A stretch of DNA of 64,000 bases from an uncultured Acetatifactor sp. (GTDB lineage: Bacteria > Bacillota > Clostridia > Lachnospirales > Lachnospiraceae), in the NCBI GenBank assembly GCA_910586775.1, contig CAJUJN010000001.1, positions 138,559 through 202,558 of the forward strand. Direction: 5' to 3'. Shown piece by piece: positions 8,816 through 17,217 of this stretch. Under the pieces are notes generated by a model. It was given only the letters and a program-made list of their open reading frames with translations. It searched no databases and was not told the DNA's origin. Each line of letters begins with the position of its first letter. Position 1 is the stretch's first letter. A program made the position numbers and the translations under genes.

Positions 8816-9751
8816 TTATTTCCTTCTCATCGCTGCGGTACCGGTTTCCCTGAAACAGTGCTGCAGGATTCCCATTCCCAGTAAAAACGGCATACAGACG
8901 CCGCAACCATATAAGGTCCATACGATGCAGGCTTCTGCCGGAATGCACAGGGCTGCCAAAAGCCATCTTTTTCGAAGACACAGAGAAAGGAGCCATGGCA
9001 GGAATACCAGGTTCCGGATTGTGACGCCCATCCAGCCGCCGCACAATAGCTGAAATCCATCCATTCCGGCTTGATACGCTCCCACCCATATAAGCAATGA
9101 CACAATTGTCATAAAACAGGCGCGCTTTTTTCGGTAAGTGCCTTCTTCCGTCTTCGGGAAAAGCGAAAACGACAGCAATGTAAATGCTGTATAACTGCTC
9201 ACAAGGGTTACCGCCGGAATTACCTTCCATACCACGGTCATGGGCGACAATCCCGTCAGTTTGGACAGACTGGCATAAAGAGTGGGCAGGCACAAAATCT
9301 TCAGCCTGGAGGGTATCCCCTGGGTATAGGGCAGCCCTGTCATGGGATTCACCTGATAAAGGGCATCCGTCGCCAGGAAGCTTCCCACTGTCTCTACTGT
9401 CATATCTCCCTGGCGGTAATTCGTATCTCCCGTACAGATAAAAACAAATTGTGACAGAACCATCACCCCAAATACCGCATACATCCAGCCCTCTGCCGGA
9501 CTCTCAAAGCAGGCCTGCCTGACAGACGTCCCGTCCTCCCTCCGAAAAAAACGCTTTTCCGAACGCATTCTGTATACCAGCAGCCCTGCACCGCATCCTG
9601 CCAGCACAGCACCCGCAAGCCCGGCAAAAACCATGGCGCACCTGCCGAAACTCCATCCAAAAACTGTCGCAGCCAAATGAGCCGCAGCAGCCAGTCCAAT
9701 CACAATAATCTCTCCCGCAATCAGGTAATCTCCAAACAATCTCTTTTTCAC
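8816..9751 (-). CDS. Uncharacterised polytopic membrane protein (possible 5' half of a split gene)
   Basis: 311 residues with about eight membrane segments. The loop GDTNYRQGDMTVETVGSFLATDALYQVNP, between membrane helices, has the look of the first outer loop of GT-C glycosyltransferases. The frame is open to an ATG at 9784, but those first 11 codons lie in the end of a ~102-bp repeat element; the GTG at 9751 has AGGGG 8 bases before it and gives a normal start (VKKRLFGDYLI). It ends abruptly after the last hydrophobic segment, just before the 7747-8718 gene. Confidence 0.6.
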   Translation of the reverse strand: MKKRLFGDYLIAGEIIVIGLAAAAHLAATVFGWSFGRCAMVFAGLAGAVLAGCGAGLLVYRMRSEKRFFRREDGTSVRQACFESPAEGWMYAVFGVMVLSQFVFICTGDTNYRQGDMTVETVGSFLATDALYQVNPMTGLPYTQGIPSRLKILCLPTLYASLSKLTGLSPMTVVWKVIPAVTLVSSYTAFTLLSFSLFPKTEEGTYRKKRACFMTIVSLLIWVGAYQAGMDGFQLLCGGWMGVTIRNLVFLPWLLSLCLRKRWLLAALCIPAEACIVWTLYGCGVCMPFLLGMGILQHCFRETGTAAMRRK

Positions 9752-9767
9752 GCCCGCTGCCCCTTTG

Positions 9768-9869
9768 TATACTCGTGAGCGCATTCATTTGCCGCTTTCT
9801 TGTTCAATGTTGCGGCAGCGCTCACTCGTTATACATTTAGATTGGCAAATGTTTTTGGCCGTGAGTATA
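9768..9869. repeat. TA-bounded ~102-bp structured repeat, class A, copy 1
   Basis: A 102-base unit bounded by TATACTC and GAGTATA. Inside it, GTGAGCGC (9775-9782) pairs with GCGCTCAC (9818-9825) and GCCGC (9791-9795) with GCGGC (9812-9816). The tail CGTTATACATTT ... TGGCAAATGTTTT is shared with the copies near 17.1, 22.9, 23.1, 23.9 and 34.7 kb. It overlaps the longer but unlikely start of the membrane protein gene. Confidence 0.85.
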
Positions 9870-9948
9870 AAATGCGCCCGTCTTATTCCGATACCATCAT
9901 TTTTTCCAGAATAAAGTCATTTTATCATATTTATCCAATTAAGTCCAT

Positions 9949-9979
9949 AAAAGCAGCCGGATTTCATCTGGCTGCTTTT
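9949..9979 (-). terminator. Terminator after the Spo0A-C-like gene
   Basis: AAAAGCAGCC (9949-9958) pairs with GGCTGCTTTT (9970-9979) across an 11-base loop. The arms end in A and T runs on either strand, so it could work both ways. It lies 50 bases past the stop of the Spo0A-type gene and would separate it from the polysaccharide genes downstream. Confidence 0.8.
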
Positions 9980-10030
9980 ATTCCCGCAGTAAGAAGCAAG
10001 TCTGTCTCCAGTTGCCTCTTTTGTATATTG

Positions 10031-10408
10031 TTACATGGCCTTAATATCAAGCCGAACTTTATCTGCAATACGTGCAATATACTCACTGTTTGTAGGTCTG
10101 TTTCTGCCTGACGACGCTGAGTATCCGAACATTTTTTCAAAAGTTTCCTCATTCCCCCTGGTCCACGATACCTCAATGGCATTGCGGATGGCTCGTTCTA
10201 CCTTCTGGTCCGTCGTCTTAAACCTCCGGGCAACAGTGGGGTAAAGCAGCTTGGTTACGCTGGTCACCACCTCCATGTCCTTTCCGGTCAGTAAAATGGC
10301 ATCCCTTAAGTAATGATATCCCTTCAAATGTGCTGGAACTCCTACGTCTAACATAATTTCAGTAATATATTTCTCAAGTTCATAATCCTTTATAGCAGTA
10401 ATCTCCAC
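10031..10408 (-). CDS. Stand-alone Spo0A C-terminal DNA-binding domain protein
   Basis: 125 residues, matching only the DNA-binding half of Spo0A. Recognisable parts are LDVGVPAHLKGYHYLRDAI, the helix-turn-helix region VTKLLYPTVARRFKTT and VERAIRNAIEVSWTRGN, and the end RNRPTNSEYIARIADKVRL. Full Spo0A has a receiver domain of about 120 residues before this; none is present, and the upstream 140 bases do not encode one. The GTG at 10408 follows AAAGGGG with good spacing. The protein should bind 0A-box-like DNA without phosphorelay control, perhaps tuning the adjacent polysaccharide genes. Such short paralogues are known from clostridial genomes; target genes are inference. Confidence 0.88.
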   Translation of the reverse strand: MEITAIKDYELEKYITEIMLDVGVPAHLKGYHYLRDAILLTGKDMEVVTSVTKLLYPTVARRFKTTDQKVERAIRNAIEVSWTRGNEETFEKMFGYSASSGRNRPTNSEYIARIADKVRLDIKAM

Positions 10409-10554
10409 ACGAATTCCCCTTTCTGATGGATTGCTGCTTCTTTACTGCGGGACATATATAAATATTGCCATATATGCTATAATGATAAGCTCTGTCATTG
10501 CCGCCTGTCTCCAGGCTTTCAGAATACTACAAGCCACAAGTCATTCCATAATGC

Positions 10555-11484
10555 CTAAAACTGCTCTTTCACCAGATATATCGGCCGCTTCTTCACTTCC
10601 ATATATGTCTTTGCGAGATATTGCCCCAAAATACCTGTACAGAAAAACTGTACGCCGCTGGTCATCAGTATAATACACACCAGAGACGGCCACCCCGATA
10701 CCGGGTCTCCGAATATCAGCTTACGGACAATGATAAAAATAATCATCAAAAAAGCGACTATACAGAAAAATACACCCATGACTGATGCCAACATCAATGG
10801 CACCGTGGAAAAAGCAGTTATCCCGTCCAGGGAATACAAAAACAGTTTCCAAAAATTCCATTTCGTCTCCCCTTTGACCCGTTCCACATTTTCATATTCA
10901 AGCCATTTGGTCCTGAAGCCTACCCATCCGAAGATCCCCTTGGTAAACCTGTTGTATTCCTTCATGGCAAGGACGGCATCCACCATCTGTCTCTTCATCA
11001 GCCGATAATCTCTGGCGCCGTCCATAATCTCCGTCCTGGATATCCTCTTCATCAGCCTGTAAAACATCCTGGCGAAAAAGCTTCTCACCGGCGGCTCTCC
11101 TTTCCTGGAAACCCTCCTGGTAGCCACCGAGTCATATCCCTGCTCCATATAGGAAAACATTTCCGGCAACAGAGAGGGCGGGTCCTGAAGATCCGCATCC
11201 ATCAGTACGACGTAATCGCCGCCGGAGTTTTCCATACCTGCAAACATAGCCGCTTCCTTCCCGAAATTCCTGGAAAAAGAAACCAGATGCACGCGCTGGT
11301 CTTTCTCCCTGAGCCGCTTCACCTCCGCAACCGTCTCGTCCCCGGAACCGTCATCCACATATATTATTTCCAGAGAAAGATTATTCTCTTCAAAGAAACT
11401 TTGATTCTTTAACAGCGCCTCATAAAAATACGGCACGTTTTCTTCTTCGTTATAGCAGGGCACTACAACACTTAACAAGCTCAT
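10555..11484 (-). CDS. GtrB/DPM1-like glycosyltransferase family 2, membrane-anchored
   Basis: 309 residues. The GT2 catalytic domain starts SVVVPCYNEEENVPYFYEAL, has IIYVDDGSGD, FSRNFGKEAAMFAGM and the DXD motif MDADLQDPPSLLPEM. Two C-terminal membrane helices (about 230-255 and 272-292) match bactoprenol glucosyl/mannosyl transferases (GtrB, DPM1-like), which charge undecaprenyl phosphate with a sugar on the inner membrane face. Two large GT-C-type proteins near 44-47 kb could be users of such lipid-linked sugars. AAGGAGG lies 10 bases before the ATG, and a sigma-A-like promoter lies upstream. Confidence 0.93.
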   Translation of the reverse strand: MSLLSVVVPCYNEEENVPYFYEALLKNQSFFEENNLSLEIIYVDDGSGDETVAEVKRLREKDQRVHLVSFSRNFGKEAAMFAGMENSGGDYVVLMDADLQDPPSLLPEMFSYMEQGYDSVATRRVSRKGEPPVRSFFARMFYRLMKRISRTEIMDGARDYRLMKRQMVDAVLAMKEYNRFTKGIFGWVGFRTKWLEYENVERVKGETKWNFWKLFLYSLDGITAFSTVPLMLASVMGVFFCIVAFLMIIFIIVRKLIFGDPVSGWPSLVCIILMTSGVQFFCTGILGQYLAKTYMEVKKRPIYLVKEQF

Positions 11485-11527
11485 AGCATTTCTGCCTCCT
11501 TACCAACAGGGCGCAACTTTTATCTAT

Positions 11528-11556
11528 AGTATACATATTTCATCTGCAATCCGCAA
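11528..11556 (-). promoter_or_regulatory. Putative sigma-A promoter of the GtrB-like gene
   Basis: On the minus strand a -35 box TTGCGG (11551-11556) is followed after exactly 17 bases by a -10 box TATACT (11528-11533), 44 bases before the start codon at 11484. Confidence 0.6.
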
Positions 11557-11849
11557 GCCTTGAATTCTATTTTCGCACGAATTCCCCATAACTCCGGCTA
11601 TTGTGCGGTTTATACCGGCAGACTTTAGAATTCGTATAGCATTTTCCAGGGCTGCAAAAGCTATAACTATAAATAATTCTTAATTTTCCTGACATTCAGA
11701 TGACTGAAAATGTTTTTTATGGTAAAATGTTGAAAAAAGTGTATAATAGATGCATAGAAGATAATATGATGACTGATATCATCACGATTGCTGACATCAC
11801 CGCCATAATCGATCCGAAACAGTGTGATCCATACGACAGGAGAGTAATT
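11557..11849. other. Divergent intergenic region
   Basis: This space lies between the minus-strand GtrB-like gene and the plus-strand YerB-like gene. It is AT-rich. TATAAT at 11742-11747 is a candidate -10 box for the plus-strand gene, but no good -35 box stands 16-18 bases before it. The plus-strand frame stays open from 11700 but has no ribosome site before 11838. No RNA motif was recognised. Confidence 0.5.
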
Positions 11850-13001
11850 ATGAAACAGCTTAAAATACTACCATTGCTTTTAGCAATCATCATGGCATTT
11901 GCTGCATGTGCCCATGCAGAAGACACACCCGACCCAATCATTCCCGAATCCACTCCTTCTTCATCTGTTACTGATGCTCCGCCTCCCTCTCTCCCCGGCT
12001 CCGCGTCCCCCGAGGTTCCAACGGAAGACGACTCACAGCCGCCCAGAGAAGGCATGGTGCGCAGCAGGCTGACCAACGAATGGGTTGATAAGGAAGTTGC
12101 CAACGTACGCCCCATAGCAGTGATCATCCCCAACGAAAGCAATGCCATCCCTCACTATAATCTTTCCAGGGCCTCCATCCTCTATGAGGCGAATGTGGAA
12201 GGGCGCATGACCAGGCTGATGGCAATATGTGAAGACTGGCAGGGCCTGGACAAGATCGGAAACATCCGCAGTCTGAGGACTTATTACGCCTATTGGGCTT
12301 TCGAATGGGATGCCTTTCTCGTGCATCTGGGCGGACCGTTCTTCATCAATGACCTGATTGCGCAACCGAATACTCAGTATATCGACGGTCTCGTAACATC
12401 CGATCAGGCTGCATTTTCACGTACTACAGACCGATCTTCTCCTCACAATGCATATACGGACGGACCGAGCCTGACAGGCGTCATCAGGAAAAAGGGATAT
12501 TCCCTGAGCTACAGAGGGCTGGCTGACAGCGAGCACTTCCGCTTCGCTGTCAAGAAAAATCCAAACACACTGAGTCAGTATGACAAGAATGCCAAGAACG
12601 CCATATACATCGACATGTCAGGCTGTTATCCCCTGACCAGATGTTATTTTGAATACAATGAAAAAGACGGGCTTTATTATCGTTCCCAGCACCTGTCAGG
12701 CAGCACCGACGGACCTCACATCGACGCCGCCACCGGCGAACAGCTTTCTTTTAAAAACATACTGATACAATATGTGAAATATGAAGACCTGGGAGAAGGC
12801 TATCTGGCTTTCCAATGTCATGACACCACCAGTGACGGCTGGTTCTTCACTAACGGGAAGGGCATACATGTGAACTGGGAAAAAGAAAGCGACTACGGTG
12901 CCACCAGGTATTATGACGACTATGGCAACGAAATCGTTCTGAATACGGGCAAAACCATGATCTGTATCGTAGAGGAAGGCGACAATTTCACTTTCCGCTG
13001 A
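11850..13001 (+). CDS. YerB-like DUF3048 lipoprotein
   Basis: 383 residues. The N-terminus is a lipoprotein-type signal (LLLAIIMAFAAC), then a Pro/Ser/Thr-rich linker to about residue 60. The body has the DUF3048 features: NEWVDKEVANVRPIAVIIPN, SRASILYEANVEGRMTRLMAI, KIGNIRSLRTYYAYWAFEW and the second domain ending EIVLNTGKTMICIV. The ATG at 11850 follows AGGAGAG by 5 bases; an earlier in-frame ATG (11700) lacks a ribosome site. YerB-like proteins are membrane-anchored outside the cell; their exact role is not known. It is transcribed opposite to all neighbours. Confidence 0.92.
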   Translation: MKQLKILPLLLAIIMAFAACAHAEDTPDPIIPESTPSSSVTDAPPPSLPGSASPEVPTEDDSQPPREGMVRSRLTNEWVDKEVANVRPIAVIIPNESNAIPHYNLSRASILYEANVEGRMTRLMAICEDWQGLDKIGNIRSLRTYYAYWAFEWDAFLVHLGGPFFINDLIAQPNTQYIDGLVTSDQAAFSRTTDRSSPHNAYTDGPSLTGVIRKKGYSLSYRGLADSEHFRFAVKKNPNTLSQYDKNAKNAIYIDMSGCYPLTRCYFEYNEKDGLYYRSQHLSGSTDGPHIDAATGEQLSFKNILIQYVKYEDLGEGYLAFQCHDTTSDGWFFTNGKGIHVNWEKESDYGATRYYDDYGNEIVLNTGKTMICIVEEGDNFTFR

Positions 13002-13110
13002 TTGTCTGCTGTGGAATTCCCCTTGCTACGGGCAGACAGCAATGCCTTTCTATGCCGGCTCCCGGAAGTTGCTCAGGTTTTACATTCAAATGCCTGTGAC
13101 AGGGCATGAA

Positions 13111-13142
13111 AAAAGCGGTCGGAATCTCATCTGACCGCTTTT
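13111..13142. terminator. Bidirectional terminator
   Basis: AAAAGCGGTC (13111-13120) pairs with GACCGCTTTT (13133-13142), 10 perfect pairs with a 12-base loop and A/T tracts on both flanks. It separates the convergent YerB-like gene (plus) and ptsH (minus). Confidence 0.9.
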
Positions 13143-13159
13143 CTATATAGTTTCTTATA

Positions 13160-13423
13160 TCATTCTCCGAGCCCGTTTTCAACTGCCGTGACCAATGCCT
13201 TCAAAGCTTCCTGTTCATCCTCTCCCTCACAGGTAAACGTGATTTCATCACCGCTTTTCACACATGCGCCTAGTACGCTCAATACACTTTTGGCATTCGC
13301 CGTGCCATCCCGAAATTGAAATGTAATCAATGACTTAAACTGCATTGCTTCCTTACACAGAATTCCTGCCGGCCTGAGATGCAAGCCAGTGGGATTCTTA
13401 ATCACAACTTTCTGACTTACCAC
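13160..13423 (-). CDS. ptsH: Phosphocarrier protein HPr
   Basis: 87 residues, the usual HPr length. The phosphorylation site His15 and Arg17 lie in PTGLHLRPAG, and Ser46, the regulatory site of Gram-positive HPr, is in NAKSVLSV. HPr passes phosphate from enzyme I to sugar-specific PTS components and, when phosphorylated on Ser46, mediates carbon catabolite control with CcpA. It stands alone here, without ptsI, and has its own promoter and a strong terminator. Confidence 0.96.
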   Translation of the reverse strand: MVSQKVVIKNPTGLHLRPAGILCKEAMQFKSLITFQFRDGTANAKSVLSVLGACVKSGDEITFTCEGEDEQEALKALVTAVENGLGE

Positions 13424-13515
13424 TTTTATCTACCTCCAATTTGTTTTTCCCCACTGCAGCCCGCAACCCTGCGAACCGCAGCTTTTCCCCAAAAAACGGA
13501 TGTACCTTCTCTTTT

Positions 13516-13544
13516 AGAATACCATGAGTCCCTGCGAAATACAA
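13516..13544 (-). promoter_or_regulatory. Putative extended -10 promoter of ptsH
   Basis: Minus strand: -35 TTGTAT (13539-13544), 17-base spacer ending in TGG, and -10 TATTCT (13516-13521). The TG one base before the hexamer makes this an extended -10 element. It lies about 90 bases before the ptsH start. Confidence 0.6.
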
Positions 13545-13581
13545 GCTTAAAATACACTTAAAACATTATGCCAACATAATA

Positions 13582-14931
13582 TTAAAACATTATGTCCTGA
13601 ATCAGATTTGCCAGCTTTTCCGCATCCTGCCTGATCATTTGGTGGTCTTTTCCCTCTATCATTACGCGCACCAACGGCTCCGTACCGGAAGGCCTGATCA
13701 GCACCCTGCCCTCTCCGGCAAACTTCTCTTCCAACTTCCGAACAGCCTCTGCGATCTCGGGATATTCCATATACTTTTCTTTCTTATGATTAGCCACCTT
13801 GGCATTGACGAGCGCCTGTGGAAGCACTTCCATGATACCGGCCAGCTCTGACAGGCTCTTTCCCGTATCCACAACCACCTGAAGCAGGTGCAGCGCGCTG
13901 AGCAAGCCGTCACCTGTGGTATTCTCATCCAGAAAAATGATATGGCCTGACTGTTCGCCGCCCAGGCTGGCACCGATTTCCTTCATACGCTCCAACACAT
14001 ACCGGTCGCCTACTTTCGTCTGCTCTATGGTCAGTCCGCGCTCTCTTCCCATGAGGAAAAAGCCCAGATTACTCATGATCGTAGCCACAATAGTATCCTT
14101 TTTCAATTTACCTTTATCACGCATGTAGTTACCGACAATAGCCATAATCTGGTCGCCGTCTATAATTTCTCCATTCTCATCCACCGCCAACAGTCTGTCG
14201 GCATCACCGTCAAAGGCAAGCCCCAGGCTGGCTTTCTCATATACCACTCTGGCCTGCAGTTCGGCCATATGTGTAGAGCCACAGTTGGAATTGATATTGG
14301 TACCATCCGGATTATTATGGATTGCCACAACCGATGCCCCCAGTTCCTTCAGGGCTTCCACCGATGTATAGTAAGCCGCGCCTTCCGCACAGTCCACTAC
14401 GATCTTGATTCCGTCCAACGCCGCCGGAACCGCCTGAATCACATGATTGATGTATTCCTCCCTGGCATCGGTACGGTACTTGATCTTTCCCACTGCAGTA
14501 CCGGTAGGGAATTTGATATCCGGCATGTTATTGCGGATCAGGATCTCGATTTCGTCTTCCAACGCATCGGGCAGCTTATAACCGTTTCCGTCAAAAAACT
14601 TTATCCCGTTAAATTCCACCGGATTATGGGATGCCGAAATAACAACCCCTGCATCTACCTTGTACTTTTGTGTCAGGTAAGCAACTGCCGGCGTAGGCAG
14701 CACGCCCACATATACACAGTTCGCCCCTACCGAACATGCCCCTGCCATCAATGCATTGGCAAGCATATCACCGGAAATCCGGGTATCACATCCTACCATG
14801 ATGGTAGGCTTATACGCTTTCTCTTTCGTCAGTACATAAGCTCCCGCCTGCCCCAACTGCATGGCAAGCAAAGGGGTAAGCTCCTCATTTGCGATTCCTC
14901 TTACACCGTCTGTTCCAAATAATCTGGCCAT
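13582..14931 (-). CDS. glmM: Phosphoglucosamine mutase
   Basis: 449 residues, the standard length. It converts glucosamine-6-phosphate to glucosamine-1-phosphate for UDP-GlcNAc and hence peptidoglycan. MARLFGTDGVRGIANEELTP is the GlmM N-terminus; the phosphoserine loop VISASHNP has Ser101; the magnesium loop FDGDADRLLAVD and the phosphate-binding end RPSGTEPLVRVMIEG are intact. It follows cdaR by 2 bases. The cdaA-cdaR-glmM order is widely conserved in Firmicutes, where GlmM can bind and inhibit CdaA, tying c-di-AMP to cell-wall supply. Confidence 0.97.
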   Translation of the reverse strand: MARLFGTDGVRGIANEELTPLLAMQLGQAGAYVLTKEKAYKPTIMVGCDTRISGDMLANALMAGACSVGANCVYVGVLPTPAVAYLTQKYKVDAGVVISASHNPVEFNGIKFFDGNGYKLPDALEDEIEILIRNNMPDIKFPTGTAVGKIKYRTDAREEYINHVIQAVPAALDGIKIVVDCAEGAAYYTSVEALKELGASVVAIHNNPDGTNINSNCGSTHMAELQARVVYEKASLGLAFDGDADRLLAVDENGEIIDGDQIMAIVGNYMRDKGKLKKDTIVATIMSNLGFFLMGRERGLTIEQTKVGDRYVLERMKEIGASLGGEQSGHIIFLDENTTGDGLLSALHLLQVVVDTGKSLSELAGIMEVLPQALVNAKVANHKKEKYMEYPEIAEAVRKLEEKFAGEGRVLIRPSGTEPLVRVMIEGKDHQMIRQDAEKLANLIQDIMF

Positions 14932-14933
14932 CT

Positions 14934-16262
14934 CTATTCCTCATCCTCCTCATCGGCTTCTGCAATCGTCACCCTTGCAGAGACTTCATTTTCAATAGCA
15001 ACATTTCCCGGAACATTGAATTCAATCGGAATCTCATAGGTTCCTGCATTCAACTCACTTATATTCTGTTCCTGCATCCATGCCCCAATATCCAGCGTGC
15101 CCTGTACTGCTCCCTGCTCAACTGCAGATACGGCAGCGTTCAGGCCCGAAATCCGCAGCCTGTAGTTCTGCTGCCCTTCCTCAAATTCCAGTTCAAAGCC
15201 TTCCGGCAGATTCTGAAATGTGATATTTCTGCCTGGTATCACCAGAGTCCGCTCCACACTTGGCTCTATGTGTACAACAGCATTTGCTCTTCCGTTAAAA
15301 TTCCTGTCGGCAAAACGGATACTGTCATCCACATAGCTTCTCAGGTTAATGCTCCGCTCCTCATCCTCACTCTCACCGGTGACATCTACCGTCGCCGTAA
15401 TCTTACTGATATCTGCAAGCGCCGATGCCGTACCGGCAAGCACTACAGTGGAAGGTTCGCACTCCACCGTACCCGTGATAAGATATCCCTCAGCCGGCGT
15501 TCCTGTTGCCGTCACTTCAATGGGCACTTCCTTCGTTGCCAACACTGTCACTTCCATATGCATGTTGTCTGCATTTTTAATGATATCCGTGGTATTGTCA
15601 ACCAGATTGCCCTCACTGTCATAGAAACGTATCTCTACATTTCCCGACACGTTCTCCGAAGCGCCTGTCACATCCATTTCAAGCCCGGCATGATCAATTT
15701 GATTTATTACGGATTCAGGTCCGCTGATTTCCATCCTGGTCTGGTCGCTGGTACTGCCGTAGACCATGTACCCTTCTGCCACTTCTCCGACCGTATTCCG
15801 CTTCACATTAACCCATTTACTCGCCTTTTCCTCCACATTCAGCTGCACTACGTCCGGATTGCTTGTAATACTGCTGATTTCTATCGCACTGTTCAGCACA
15901 CTGCAATTAATTGCGATCGTATTGACCTCCGTAAGCCGACTCACATCTGCCTCCGCAACGACATCGGAGGAGCGCAGCTGATTGATCACCTTTCGGGGCG
16001 CCTCCACTGTGACACGGACTCTGTCCGTATTGTTCAATACTTCATACAGCTTATCTTCGCCTTCCAGCAATTCCGTATTGACCAGATTTACAGGAATCCC
16101 GGAAAAAGTCACGGAATCCTTCGGATTGCTGATCATAACTACCGTAAACCAGATTACCACTGCCAGAAAAACGGAAACCAGCTTCAACCCCAGGTTATTC
16201 AGCAGTTTCTTTCTCACCTTTTGTCTTGCCTTTTCCTTTGCGCCTGTGCCTTCCTTTTGCAT
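14934..16262 (-). CDS. cdaR: CdaR, YbbR-domain regulator of CdaA
   Basis: 442 residues: a short basic cytoplasmic tail, one membrane helix (GLKLVSVFLAVVIWFTVVMI) and an extracytoplasmic part made of about four YbbR-like repeats, ending in an acidic tail (EADEEDEE). CdaR controls the diadenylate cyclase CdaA. The frame is open to an ATG at 16274, but GGAGA with a 6-base spacer points to the ATG at 16262. Even so it overlaps the 3' end of cdaA by 68 bases, an unusually long overlap in which both proteins carry a lysine-rich segment. Confidence 0.93.
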   Translation of the reverse strand: MQKEGTGAKEKARQKVRKKLLNNLGLKLVSVFLAVVIWFTVVMISNPKDSVTFSGIPVNLVNTELLEGEDKLYEVLNNTDRVRVTVEAPRKVINQLRSSDVVAEADVSRLTEVNTIAINCSVLNSAIEISSITSNPDVVQLNVEEKASKWVNVKRNTVGEVAEGYMVYGSTSDQTRMEISGPESVINQIDHAGLEMDVTGASENVSGNVEIRFYDSEGNLVDNTTDIIKNADNMHMEVTVLATKEVPIEVTATGTPAEGYLITGTVECEPSTVVLAGTASALADISKITATVDVTGESEDEERSINLRSYVDDSIRFADRNFNGRANAVVHIEPSVERTLVIPGRNITFQNLPEGFELEFEEGQQNYRLRISGLNAAVSAVEQGAVQGTLDIGAWMQEQNISELNAGTYEIPIEFNVPGNVAIENEVSARVTIAEADEEDEE

Positions 16263-17091
16263 CTTCTTCTCCATTCATATTCATAATCTGCCGCATTTTT
16301 TCCTTCAAAGTCTCTGCATTCAGATGCCGCATCAGTTCGCCCTCATAAGCAATGCTGATGCCACCGGTCTCCTCGGACACGATCAGTGTCAGGGAATCGG
16401 TTGCCTCGGATACTCCCACACCTGCACGGTGTCTGGTACCCAGGTCCTTGCTCAGACCCAGATTATCGGACAGCGGCAGATAGCAGGTTGCATAAGTCAC
16501 CCGATTGCCCCGCACAATCACGGCGCCGTCGTGAAGCGGCGTATTATGTTCAAAGATATTGATCAGCAGCTGACTGGTAATAATCCCGTCCACTTCGATA
16601 CCCGTACGCTCGTAATCCTTCAGAGATTCCGTCCTTTCAATGACAATGAGTGCACCCGTCTTCACCTTGCCCATCTCCACACATGCCTTTGTAATCTCAT
16701 TTACCGATTTTTCGGAAAACACGTCTTCCTTCTTATTCGATGAACCGGAAAACCCGATAGACGGCAGAAAATTTTTTTCTCCCAACAACTCAAGCGCCTG
16801 ACGAAGCTCCGGCTGCAGCACCACGATAATCGCGGTAACGGCGAAACTCAGCACGTTCTGGGTTATCCACACGATATTGTCCATCTTCATTACATTTACG
16901 ACCACAAGAAATACACAGATGACAATGAGGCCCTTCAACATCCGCCATGACCTGGTCGTTTTCATCCACGCCAAAATATAATACACCAGAAATGCGATGA
17001 TCAATATCTCAAATACATCGAATAAATCTACTGTATTAGCATATGTTCTGACATCCTTCAGATATTCATTTACTGTTTCAACCCACTGCAT
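16195..17091 (-). CDS. cdaA: Diadenylate cyclase CdaA
   Basis: 298 residues. Three N-terminal membrane helices anchor it (for example FDVFEILIIAFLVYYILAW), followed by the DAC domain with the catalytic motifs LHDGAVIV and GTRHRAGVG. It makes c-di-AMP from two ATP. The C-terminus is a lysine/arginine-rich tail (GRHRRKGKGKTKGEKE) overlapping the start of cdaR. The start is either this ATG (MQWVETVNEYL) or a GTG five codons earlier at 17106; neither has a strong ribosome site. It heads the cdaA-cdaR-glmM operon. Confidence 0.95.
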   Translation of the reverse strand: MQWVETVNEYLKDVRTYANTVDLFDVFEILIIAFLVYYILAWMKTTRSWRMLKGLIVICVFLVVVNVMKMDNIVWITQNVLSFAVTAIIVVLQPELRQALELLGEKNFLPSIGFSGSSNKKEDVFSEKSVNEITKACVEMGKVKTGALIVIERTESLKDYERTGIEVDGIITSQLLINIFEHNTPLHDGAVIVRGNRVTYATCYLPLSDNLGLSKDLGTRHRAGVGVSEATDSLTLIVSEETGGISIAYEGELMRHLNAETLKEKMRQIMNMNGEEDAKGRHRRKGKGKTKGEKETAE

Positions 17092-17115
17092 TTTAATCAG
17101 TCCCACTCTTCATTC

Positions 17116-17181
17116 TATACTCGTGAGCGCCTTTCTTTCCCATTTCCTGTCACTCATACAGAAGCGCTCACTCGTTATATG
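17116..17181. repeat. Class A structured repeat, partial copy 2
   Basis: Begins TATACTCGTGAGCGC and contains the pairing GTGAGCGC (17123-17130) with GCGCTCAC (17164-17171), then TCGTTATA. The tail with TGGCAAATGTTTT and GAGTATA is missing, so this copy is truncated or decayed. It lies just upstream of cdaA. Confidence 0.75.
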
Positions 17182-17217
17182 TCCCACTTCACATCTGTTT
17201 CATGCCATGCGTATATA

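Noticed and set aside
13545..13600. Repeat ATAATGTTTTAA around the glmM stop
   Set aside because: A short local duplication; too small to call an element, though it may help form a weak hairpin.
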